A stretch of DNA of 32,219 bases from Gemmatimonas sp. (lineage in GTDB: Bacteria; Gemmatimonadota; Gemmatimonadetes; Gemmatimonadales; Gemmatimonadaceae), in contig JAJKIV010000178.1 in NCBI GenBank assembly GCA_021154285.1, positions 1 through 32,219 of the forward strand, read 5' to 3'. The notes beneath the pieces were generated by a model. That model made no database searches and was not told the DNA's origin. It worked only from the letters and a program-made list of their open reading frames with translations. Below are positions 25,176-32,219 of the stretch, one piece after another; position 1 is the first letter of the stretch, and each line of letters begins with the position of its first letter. The position numbers and the translations under genes are program-made.

Positions 25176-27365
25176 CTAGCCGTCGCCATTGTCGGTCGAG
25201 ATGCGCTCGCGGCGTGCGACTTCGGTAATGCCTTTCACGCGGCGCGTGGCTTTGATGATCTTCTGGAGGTGCGCAAGGTTCTCCACCTCGACGAGCGCCG
25301 ACCCGTTCACGCGGCCATCCACCGTCTTGAGATCCATGCTTCGGATGTCGGTCCCTGCCCCGGAGACGGCACCGGCGATGTCGGCGTAGAGCCCGCGCCG
25401 ATCGGTTCCCTCCAGCGCGAGCCTAACGACGAACCGCTCGCCCTCCTGCTGCTGCCAGTCGATCTCCAGGCGACGTTCCGGCTCGTGCGCCAGCATGAGG
25501 AGGTTCGGGCAGTCGGCGCGGTGGATGCTCACCCCGCGCCCGCGGGTCACGTATCCCACCACGCTGTCGCCGGGCACCGGCTGGCAGCACTGCGCGTAGC
25601 GCACCATGAGGCCGTCGGCACCCTGGATGCGAATGCCCTTCGGGGTGCCGCGCATGCGCTCCACGAGCCGCTCGATCGCGGTCGGGCGCGGCTGGTGTTC
25701 GGGCGACGTCTCGAGGTCCGGCCGCGCCGCGGCGAGCACCTGTCCGATGTGAAGGTCGCCCTGGCCGATCGACGCGATGAGATGGTTCACGTCGTTCAGG
25801 TTGAACGCCTTCGCCGCCTTTTCCAGGTCGCCGTCGTCCAGCTTCGGGAGCCGGCGCCGCTTGAGCTCACGCTCGAGGATCTCGCGGCCGAGCTTCGCGG
25901 ACGTCGCGTGCTCCTCGTGCCGGAGCCACTGCCGGATCTTGTGCCGCGCTCGACCCGTGCGCACGTGCGCGAGCCAGTCACGACTCGGCCTCGCGTTAGG
26001 CGAGCGGATGATCTCGACCGTCTCCGAATTCTTGAGCTGTCGAGAGAGCGGCGCGATCCGGCCGTTCACCTTCGCGCCCGAACAGTGGAGCCCGATCTCC
26101 GTGTGCACGGCGAACGCGAAGTCGATCGGAGTGGCGCCCTTCGGCAGCTGGATGACGTCGCCGGTCGGCGTGAACACGAAGATCTCGTCCTGGAACAGGT
26201 CGAGCTTCAGGAACTCGAGGAACTCGTCCGGGGTCTTCGCGTCGAGCTGAACCTCGAGGACCTGACGGAACCAGGCGAGGTGTCGGTCCAGCTCGTCCGA
26301 CGACTTGCTCCCGTCCTTGTAGAGCCAGTGCGCCGCGATACCGAATTCCGCCGTGCGGTGCATCTCACGCGTCCGGATCTGGATCTCGAACAGCTGCCGT
26401 GCGGGACCGAACACGGTCGTGTGCAGCGACTGATAGCCGTTCGACTTCGGCTGCGCGATGTAGTCCTTGATCCGCTCCTGGAGCGGCGTCCAGCCGTCGT
26501 GGATGACGCCTAACGCGTGGTAGCAGTCCGGGACGCTGTTCACCAGCACGCGAATCGCGAGCAAGTCGTAGATCTCATCGTACGGCTTGTCGCGCTTCTG
26601 CATCTTCTTGAAGATCGACCACAGGTGCTTCGGGCGCCCGGTGACGTCGACGTCCTTGATGCCAGCGGCCTTGAGCGACCGCTCCAGCGGATCGCGCATG
26701 CGCGCGATGAGGTCCTCGCGCTCGCCGCGCTTCTGTGCGACCAGCTTCGCGAGCGCGCGATAGTCATCCGGCTCGAGATGCTTGAACGCCAGGTCCTCGA
26801 GCTCCCACCGCATCTTCGCCATACCGAACCGGTGCGCGAGCGGCGCGTACAGGTCGCGCGTCTCCTGCGCAATGCGGCGGCGCTTCTCCGGCGCCAGCCA
26901 GTCGAGCGTCCGCATGTTGTGCAGACGGTCCGCGAGCTTGATCAGGATGACGCGAACATCCTTCGCGATCGACAACAGCAGCTTGCGGTAGTTCTCGACC
27001 TGGCGTTCCTGCGTCGAGTTGAGCGGCAGGTTCCCGATCTTCGTCAGCCCATCGACGATCTGCGCGATTTCTTTTCCGAACTCGCGCTCGACGTCCGCGA
27101 CCGTGATGTCGGTGTCTTCGACGACATCGTGGATCAATCCACTCGCGACCGTGACCGAATCGAGCTGCAGGTCGGCGAGAATCCGGGCGACCTCCACGCA
27201 GTGGGACAGGAACGGCTCGCCCGACAACCGCGTCTGCCCGGCGTGCGCGCGCTCGCTGTACTTGTACGCGCGCAGCAGCAGCTCCTGATCGAGCCCCTCA
27301 CGCAGCGGTGTCGCTGGGCTCGTCCACCCCGGGATCGTGATCGGCGTTGGTGCGGTCGACGTCAT
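25176..27365 (-). CDS. Bifunctional (p)ppGpp synthetase/hydrolase (Rel/SpoT)
   Basis: A 729-residue long RSH enzyme. The HD hydrolase domain (about 30-190) contains HDVVEDT at 79-85 and LADRLHNMRTL; the synthetase domain (about 230-345) contains KRDKPYDEIYDLLAIRVLV and KDYIAQPKSNGYQSLHTTVFG. A TGS domain (about 380-440, VFTPTGDVIQLPKGATPIDFAF) and a C-terminal ACT domain (about 650-725) follow. The intact HD residues and the positively charged RxK-type stretch before the synthetase strand suggest both activities, as in Rel rather than E. coli RelA. It sets the (p)ppGpp level in response to starvation. The ATG directly abuts the radC TAG, so the two are likely coupled. A gap of 51 bases leads to uvrB. 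Confidence 0.96.
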   Translation of the reverse strand: MTSTAPTPITIPGWTSPATPLREGLDQELLLRAYKYSERAHAGQTRLSGEPFLSHCVEVARILADLQLDSVTVASGLIHDVVEDTDITVADVEREFGKEIAQIVDGLTKIGNLPLNSTQERQVENYRKLLLSIAKDVRVILIKLADRLHNMRTLDWLAPEKRRRIAQETRDLYAPLAHRFGMAKMRWELEDLAFKHLEPDDYRALAKLVAQKRGEREDLIARMRDPLERSLKAAGIKDVDVTGRPKHLWSIFKKMQKRDKPYDEIYDLLAIRVLVNSVPDCYHALGVIHDGWTPLQERIKDYIAQPKSNGYQSLHTTVFGPARQLFEIQIRTREMHRTAEFGIAAHWLYKDGSKSSDELDRHLAWFRQVLEVQLDAKTPDEFLEFLKLDLFQDEIFVFTPTGDVIQLPKGATPIDFAFAVHTEIGLHCSGAKVNGRIAPLSRQLKNSETVEIIRSPNARPSRDWLAHVRTGRARHKIRQWLRHEEHATSAKLGREILERELKRRRLPKLDDGDLEKAAKAFNLNDVNHLIASIGQGDLHIGQVLAAARPDLETSPEHQPRPTAIERLVERMRGTPKGIRIQGADGLMVRYAQCCQPVPGDSVVGYVTRGRGVSIHRADCPNLLMLAHEPERRLEIDWQQQEGERFVVRLALEGTDRRGLYADIAGAVSGAGTDIRSMDLKTVDGRVNGSALVEVENLAHLQKIIKATRRVKGITEVARRERISTDNGDG

Positions 27366-28127
27366 CTACAAGAGTCCCGCTTCGGCGAAGCTCACATACC
27401 GGCCGCGCCCGATGATCACGTGGTCGTGGACGGGAATGTCCAGCAACCGACCCGCGGCGGCGAGCTGCTCGGTCACCACGCGGTCGTCAGGTGAGGGCGT
27501 AGGATCCCCGCTCGGGTGATTGTGCACGAGTATCACCGCGGCTGCGCGCTCGGCGATCGCTTCGCGAAACACCTCGCGCGGGTGAACCAACGAAGAATTG
27601 AGAATGCCTCGCGTAACGGTCACGTCGCGCTCCAACCGGTGCTGCGAGTCGAGCACCGCGACGTGAAACTCCTCCACCGGCAAATCCTCCAGTCGCGGCG
27701 AGAACACCGCAAAAACGTCCCGTGGTGACCGCATTGGCGCGCCGTCCTCACGTTCCTCGCTCGCGGCGCGCCGGCCCAGCTCCAGCGCGGCGTGCACCGC
27801 GACCGCGCGTGCCGATCCGATCCCCGCGAGCTTGGTGAGCGCTGCGACCGGCTGACCAGCGATGCGGCGCAGAGAGCCGTCTGCCCATACAAGCACTTCG
27901 TGCGCCAGCCCAAGAGCCGATCGTCCCGCCCCGCCGCTCCCGACGATGATTGCGAGCAACTCGGCTGAGCTCAGCGCGTGAGCCCCGTGCGCCTTGAGCC
28001 TTTCTCGCGGGCGCTCGGCACGCGGTAACTCTCGAATACTAAGTCCTTTCGGCGCATTCTGTCGAGCGCCGGCTATCACGTCCAGCGAAGACTGCACGGA
28101 GAACCCCAGTGGTTTGAGATGCTCCAT
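27366..28127 (-). CDS. radC: RadC family JAB1/MPN-domain protein
   Basis: About 253 residues. The N-terminal helix-hairpin-helix part (RERLKAHGAHALSSAELLAIIVGSGGAGRSALGLAHEVL, LAGIGSARAVAVHAALELGRR) is followed by the JAMM metal motif HNHPSGDPTPSPDD and the closing DHVIIGRGRYVSFAEAGLL. The family is widespread. Despite its name, a repair role is doubtful and its biochemical activity is unknown. The start is uncertain. I use the ATG at 28127 (MEHLKPLGFS), but family members normally begin close to LSIRELPRAERPRERL, about 30 residues later, where no ATG/GTG/TTG occurs except the GTG of VIAGARQN. Coupled to the downstream rel gene. Confidence 0.93.
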   Translation of the reverse strand: MEHLKPLGFSVQSSLDVIAGARQNAPKGLSIRELPRAERPRERLKAHGAHALSSAELLAIIVGSGGAGRSALGLAHEVLVWADGSLRRIAGQPVAALTKLAGIGSARAVAVHAALELGRRAASEEREDGAPMRSPRDVFAVFSPRLEDLPVEEFHVAVLDSQHRLERDVTVTRGILNSSLVHPREVFREAIAERAAAVILVHNHPSGDPTPSPDDRVVTEQLAAAGRLLDIPVHDHVIIGRGRYVSFAEAGLL

Positions 28128-28223
28128 ACGTACGCGACGCGGCCGTAGACACTGCCATCGGTCGAACGCCGCCGCAGGTATCCGCGCGCGACACAGGCGG
28201 TCCCGAGTTGTGCGATGCGACAA

Positions 28224-28256
28224 CCCCCCGAACGGTGTCGTGCACCGGCCGGGGGG
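28224..28256 (-). terminator. Strong GC hairpin after the Spy-like gene
   Basis: CCCCCCG (28224-28230) pairs with CGGGGGG (28250-28256), and inside it CGGTG (28233-28237) pairs with CACCG (28243-28247) around a five-base loop. The stem begins about 45 bases after the stop of the 28301 gene, where a transcription end is expected. The bases leaving the stem on the minus strand (TTGTCGCA) are only weakly U-rich. The remaining 28128-28300 gap shows nothing else convincing. Confidence 0.5.
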
Positions 28257-28300
28257 CCTCGCGTCGGATCACGATGGATCCAACGAATACCGCGAAAACG

Positions 28301-28657
28301 TCAGGGCTTCGGCTTACTCATCTGCGCCTTCATTTCGTCGCGATTCTTGTCGAACGTCTTCTGCTGGTCCGGGGTCAGGACGTTGCGAATAGCGGCGTAC
28401 TCCTTCTGCATGACCTCCCTCCCCTTCGCGCGCGTAGCCGAGTCCGGCGGTGTGCCCGCCTGCATCGGCGGCATCTCCGCGCGGAACGCTTTCTGGATCG
28501 AGTCCACGGACGCCTGCTGCTTGGCGTCGAGCGTGATCCCCTGCATCAGCCGCTGCATTCCGCGGCCGCCGCCCTGACCACCGCCGCCCTGTGCGTACGC
28601 GGCCGGCGCGGCGAGCGCCATCATACCAACGAGCGCTGCGATTCGCGTGAGCTTCAT
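28301..28657 (-). CDS. Small exported Spy/CpxP-like (LTxxQ) protein
   Basis: A 118-residue protein with a signal peptide (MKLTRIAALVGMMALAAPAAYAQ), a Gly/Gln-rich stretch after cleavage (GGGGQGGGRGM) and a helical body containing two LTxxQ-like motifs: ITLDAKQQASVDSI and VLTPDQQKTFDKN. These motifs are typical of Spy/CpxP periplasmic proteins, where Spy acts as a chaperone. The family is loosely defined, so chaperone activity is inferred. The ATG at 28657 has GGAG eight bases upstream; the ORF-track extension to 28852 runs into secA and is not coding. It lies between secA and radC with its own leader and terminator-like hairpin, so it may be a separate unit. Confidence 0.8.
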   Translation of the reverse strand: MKLTRIAALVGMMALAAPAAYAQGGGGQGGGRGMQRLMQGITLDAKQQASVDSIQKAFRAEMPPMQAGTPPDSATRAKGREVMQKEYAAIRNVLTPDQQKTFDKNRDEMKAQMSKPKP

Positions 28658-28748
28658 GAGTACATCTCCGAAGTTCAATGTCGTCGAGGGATTCTCTTGG
28701 AACACCCGAAACCAAACTCGCCGACATAAACCGCTCATAACAAGCGAA

Positions 28749-31700
28749 CTAGAGATTGGCGCCGTGGCACTTCTTGAATTTCTTGCCCGAACCACACGGA
28801 CACGGATCGTTGCGTCCAACGTTCGACCAGTCGCCAGTCGCGTTCGCCGCACCGGGGACTCCGGGTGCGCTCGCGGTCGGATTCAGTGACCGCGTGCGCC
28901 CCGCGCCCACGATCACCGGGTCCTGTCGCGCCGCGGCCTTCTTCTTGGGCGGCTCGGCCGGACCGACATCCATGACCTTCTCATCTCCCTCCGGGGCGGC
29001 CCCTGCACCATCGCCATTCTCGGTCGGGTGAGCGGTCGCCGCCGGCTCTTCTTCCGGAATGTCCTCCAGGATGCCTAACGCGTTGTAGCGCTTGGTCGGC
29101 TTGTGAGGCGCCTCGGCCTGTCGGGGCTTCGACCCATCGCCGTTTCCGCCGGACGGCTGTCCATACTCGCCGGGCTGCGGCTGCTGGAACACCAGCTGCG
29201 CGCGGAAAAAGCGCTCGGTGAACGTGTTGAAGATGTCGTTCATCAGATCGACGAACATCGAGTACGCCTCCTGCTTGTACTCGATGAGCGGATCCTTCTG
29301 GCCCCATGATCGGTAGTGGATCGCGTTGCGCAGCTGGTCGAGATCGTAAAGGTGATCCTTCCACTTCTCGTCCAGCACGTTCAGCATGACGAGCGAGAGC
29401 AGCCGCCCCGAGAAGCCGTTGCCTTCCTCGTCCTTGACCCGATCCAGCTCTTCGAGCTTGGCCGCGAACTGGCGCCGCCCCGCTTCGATGGACGCGGTGC
29501 GTGCTCCATCGACAGTCGTCGGCGGATCGTTCCCCTCGAACTCCGGCACCGTGAGCAGGTAATGCATCAGCATTTCCTGCTTCAGCAGCGACAGGTCCCA
29601 CGCCTCTTCGGACTCCAGATCGACCAGTCGGTCGTCGACGCGCTTCGTGAGCGCCTTGTCGACCATCTTGAGTGCTTCGCCCTTCAGCTCCTCCCCACCC
29701 TCGAGCGCGAATGATCGCAGCGAGTAGACCACTTCGCGCTGCTGGTTCATCACGTCGTCGAAATCGAGCAGGCGCTTTCGAGACTGGAAGTTCTGCAGCT
29801 CGACGCGCTTCTGCGCCTGTCCAATGGATCGCGTGATGAGCGCGTGTGTGAGCACCTCGCCTTCCTGCGCGCCCATGCGGTCCATCAGCTTCGCGATGCG
29901 CTCGGAGCCGAACAGTCGCATGAGGTCATCTTCGAGCGACAGGAAGAACTGCGACGCACCCGGATCGCCCTGACGACCCGAACGCCCGCGCAGCTGTCTG
30001 TCAATACGGCGCGACTCGTGCCGCTCCGAGCCAATGATGTGGAGCCCGCCGTCCTCGACCACCTCTACGAGCTCGTTGTCTGCATTCTTGCGCTGCGACG
30101 GCTTGGGGTCCGTCACGCCCGGCCCAAGTTTGATGTCGGTTCCGCGGCCGGCCATGTTGGTCGCGATCGTCACTCCGCCCGGCTGCCCTGCCTGCGCCAC
30201 GATCTCGGCTTCACGCTGGTGATACTTCGCGTTCAGCACGTTATGCGGGAGCCCCGCGCGCTTGAACATGCGCGACAGTGTTTCCGACACGTCGACGCTC
30301 ACGGTTCCCACGAGCACCGGGTAGCCGAGCTTGTGGAGGCGCTCGGTCTCTTCCATGATCGCGTTGTACTTCTCGCGCCGCGTCTTGTAGACGAGGTCGT
30401 GCCGATCGTCGCGGACCATCGGCTTGTTCGTCGGGATGACTGCGACCTCGAGACCGTAGATCTGATGGAATTCCGATTCCTCGGTTTCCGCCGTACCCGT
30501 CATGCCCGACAGCTTCTCATACATGCGGAAGTAGTTCTGAATGGTGATGGTCGCGAGCGTCTGCGTCTCGCCCTTCACCTGAACTCCTTCCTTTGCCTCG
30601 ACGGCCTGGTGCAGTCCTTCGGACCATCGTCGGCCGGGCATCGTGCGGCCGGTGAACTCATCGACGATGAGAACCTGGCCTTCCTGAATAACGTAGTTGA
30701 CGTCCTTCTCGTACAGCGCGTGGGCGCGGAGCAGCTGATGCACGATGTGCAGCCGCTCGCTCTTCATCGCGTACTCGCGCTCGATCGTCTGCCGCGCGTC
30801 GATCTTCGCCTGCGCCTCCATCTCGGGATCGTGCTCGATCCGGTGGACCTCGCTCGAGATGTCGGGCAGGACGAACGCCTCGTGATCGTTAGGCGACATC
30901 TCGTCCACGCCGCGATCCGTGAGGTGCACGGTGTGACCCTTCTCGTCGAGGACGAACAGAAGGTCGTCCTCGATCTCGCGGTACTGCTGCTTGGCCGGCG
31001 GCAGCTTGCGATCGGCGATGTGGTCGAGCTCCATTTTCTGCACGAGCTGCTTCACACCCGGCTCGAGCAGCATCTTCATAAACCGCTTGTTCTTCGGCGC
31101 GCCGAGCTGCGCCTTGTACAGCAGCAGCGCGGCCCTGTCGGTGTCCTTGGCCTCGAGCGCGCGCTCCCCTTCGCCAACGAGCTGGTTGGCGAGGTCCGTT
31201 TGGCGTCGCACCAGGCGTGAGACCGCCGGGTTGTGCTGGGCATACTCGGCATCGGTGTCATTACCCACCGGGCCCGAAATGATGAGCGGCGTCCGCGCCT
31301 CGTCGATGAGGACCGAGTCGACTTCGTCGACGATCGCGAAGATGTGGCTCCGCTGCACCCGCTGATCGAGCGAGACCACCATGTTGTCGCGCAGGTAGTC
31401 GAACCCGAACTCGTTGTTCGTGCCGTACGTGATGTCGCACTCGTACGCCGCGCGACGCGCCTGCGTGCCGGGCTCCGTATCGTCCAGGCACCCGACCGTG
31501 AGGCCGAGGTAGTTGTACAGATGCCCCATCCACTGCGAGTCGCGGCGAGCCAGGTACGAGTTGACCGTCACCAGGTGGGCGCCGCGCGCCGGAAGCCCAT
31601 TGAGGTACAACGGCAGCGTCGCGACGAGCGTCTTGCCTTCGCCCGTCGCCATCTCCGCGATCTTGCCGAGGTGCAGCTCGATGCCGCCCATGAGCTGGAC

Positions 31701-32141
31701 GTCGTAGTGGATCATGTTCCACTCGAGCTCCTGGCCGGTGACGGATACCTTCGACCCGACCAGGCGTCGCGCGCCCTCGCGCACGGTCGCGAACGCCTCG
31801 GGCAGAATCTCGTCGAGCACCTCCGCGGTCGCCTCGCGCAGCTTCGCTTCGACGCCGCCGCGGCCGTCGGCACCACTCAGCTCGTTGTCGACGCGCTCCC
31901 GCTCCGCGGGGTCGCTCGTCGTCCGCTTCGCGAGCTTGAGACGCGCGACCTCATCCTCGAGCTCCTGCGTGCGCTCGCGGATGATGGACCGGAACTTCGC
32001 CGTCTGCCCGCGGAGCTCCTCCTCGGAGACACCCTGCAGTCGCGCGTAGTGTTCGTTGATCTCGTCGACGATCGGCTGGATGCGTCGTCGTTCGCGTTCG
32101 TGGCGGGTCCCGAAGACCTTGCCCAATACGCCTTTCAGCAT
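28749..32141 (-). CDS. secA: Preprotein translocase ATPase SecA
   Basis: An 1130-residue SecA that pushes unfolded proteins through SecYEG. Walker A MATGEGKT is at about 164-171, then VDEVDSVLIDEA, the preprotein cross-linking region, DEFTGRTMPGRRWSEGLHQAVEAKEG, NMAGRGTDIKLG and the C-terminal zinc tail CPCGSGKKFKKCHG. It is some 200 residues longer than E. coli-type SecA. Much of this is an insertion after SGPVGND (about 295-405, SRLVRRQTDLANQLVGEGERALEAKD... KNKRFMKMLLEPGVKQ) that resembles the one in Bacteroidetes SecA. The tail before the zinc motif is also extended (about 1030-1110). Start ATG with AGAGGA upstream. Confidence 0.98.
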   Translation of the reverse strand: MLKGVLGKVFGTRHERERRRIQPIVDEINEHYARLQGVSEEELRGQTAKFRSIIRERTQELEDEVARLKLAKRTTSDPAERERVDNELSGADGRGGVEAKLREATAEVLDEILPEAFATVREGARRLVGSKVSVTGQELEWNMIHYDVQLMGGIELHLGKIAEMATGEGKTLVATLPLYLNGLPARGAHLVTVNSYLARRDSQWMGHLYNYLGLTVGCLDDTEPGTQARRAAYECDITYGTNNEFGFDYLRDNMVVSLDQRVQRSHIFAIVDEVDSVLIDEARTPLIISGPVGNDTDAEYAQHNPAVSRLVRRQTDLANQLVGEGERALEAKDTDRAALLLYKAQLGAPKNKRFMKMLLEPGVKQLVQKMELDHIADRKLPPAKQQYREIEDDLLFVLDEKGHTVHLTDRGVDEMSPNDHEAFVLPDISSEVHRIEHDPEMEAQAKIDARQTIEREYAMKSERLHIVHQLLRAHALYEKDVNYVIQEGQVLIVDEFTGRTMPGRRWSEGLHQAVEAKEGVQVKGETQTLATITIQNYFRMYEKLSGMTGTAETEESEFHQIYGLEVAVIPTNKPMVRDDRHDLVYKTRREKYNAIMEETERLHKLGYPVLVGTVSVDVSETLSRMFKRAGLPHNVLNAKYHQREAEIVAQAGQPGGVTIATNMAGRGTDIKLGPGVTDPKPSQRKNADNELVEVVEDGGLHIIGSERHESRRIDRQLRGRSGRQGDPGASQFFLSLEDDLMRLFGSERIAKLMDRMGAQEGEVLTHALITRSIGQAQKRVELQNFQSRKRLLDFDDVMNQQREVVYSLRSFALEGGEELKGEALKMVDKALTKRVDDRLVDLESEEAWDLSLLKQEMLMHYLLTVPEFEGNDPPTTVDGARTASIEAGRRQFAAKLEELDRVKDEEGNGFSGRLLSLVMLNVLDEKWKDHLYDLDQLRNAIHYRSWGQKDPLIEYKQEAYSMFVDLMNDIFNTFTERFFRAQLVFQQPQPGEYGQPSGGNGDGSKPRQAEAPHKPTKRYNALGILEDIPEEEPAATAHPTENGDGAGAAPEGDEKVMDVGPAEPPKKKAAARQDPVIVGAGRTRSLNPTASAPGVPGAANATGDWSNVGRNDPCPCGSGKKFKKCHGANL

Positions 32142-32149
32142 GCGTTCCT

Positions 32150-32219
32150 CTATCGATACAGCCCGTGCGAGCCGATGTACTCGGCTACGGGGTCGGTGAC
32201 GAACCCGTGGATCGACCGC
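32150..32219 (-). CDS. C-terminal end of an unidentified protein (cut by window edge)
   Basis: The open frame ending in TAG at 32150-32152 reads RSIHGFVTDPVAEYIGSHGLYR before the stop, which looks like a genuine, compact protein C-terminus. The stop is eight bases before the secA ATG and overlaps the secA ribosome-binding region, so the two are probably cotranscribed. Only about 22 residues are visible and I do not recognise the family. Too short for the ORF track. Confidence 0.55.
   Translation of the reverse strand, partial: RSIHGFVTDPVAEYIGSHGLYR

Noticed and set aside
28658-28748. Promoter for the Spy-like gene
   Set aside because: The stretch is relatively AT-rich with TTGTTA and TTGGTT candidates, but none has a -10 at proper spacing, so I do not call one.
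29844-31220. Plus-strand ORF of 458 aa across secA
   Set aside because: Antisense to clear SecA motifs; shadow frame.

Overview
The window is one long co-directional block. All 28 genes I can support lie on the minus strand, so transcription runs from high to low coordinates, and most junctions are short gaps or 1-4 base start/stop overlaps (GTGA, ATGA, TTGA, TGATG). The DNA is visibly GC-rich. The gene content is that of a diderm (Gram-negative) bacterium: Tol-Pal, LptD-like, TatA/TatC, SecA. SecA is long (1130 aa) and carries a large insertion after the DEAD-like motif that resembles SecA of the Bacteroidetes/FCB lineage. With the high GC and gene order, this suggests a Gemmatimonadota-type organism (inference; not tested by phylogeny).

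Layout in transcription order. (1) Right edge to about 27 kb: the tail of an unidentified gene, secA, a small secreted LTxxQ/Spy-like protein, and radC. (2) 27-21 kb: rel/spoT ((p)ppGpp), uvrB (with a putative leaderless promoter), the t6A genes tsaE and tsaB, rimI, and ssb. (3) 21-18.8 kb: a secreted protein of unknown function whose start overlaps the ssb tail, then an NAD-dependent sugar epimerase. (4) 18.8-10.3 kb: a tightly coupled envelope operon tolQ-tolR-tonB/tolA-like-tolB-pal-cpoB-tatC-lptD-like. (5) 10.2-4.5 kb: histidine degradation hutH-hutU-[radical SAM gene]-hutI. (6) 4.5-0 kb: a 1022-aa TPR protein, a polyprenyl diphosphate synthase, a DUF4321-type membrane protein and the start of tatA.

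The genes fall into coherent groups. The Tol-Pal proteins, LptD and Tat build and maintain the envelope. HutH, HutU and HutI convert histidine to formiminoglutamate, and the enzyme for the next step is not in the window. TsaB, TsaE and RimI sit together as in many bacteria.

Three features are not explained by ordinary annotation. First, two roughly 110-base inverted elements built of heptamer tandem repeats (GGGAGAC type and GGGAAC type) bracket the radical SAM gene inside the hut operon and alter the ends of the neighbouring reading frames. Second, the heptamer CCTAACG/CGTTAGG occurs at least 16 times, in both orientations and in several reading frames, forcing rare codons. Third, uvrB has a -10 box placed so that transcription would begin on its ATG.

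No gene-free stretch exceeds 300 bases; the longest gaps are 19766-20012 and 28128-28300, both described below. I saw no tRNA, rRNA, CRISPR array, insertion sequence or phage gene.
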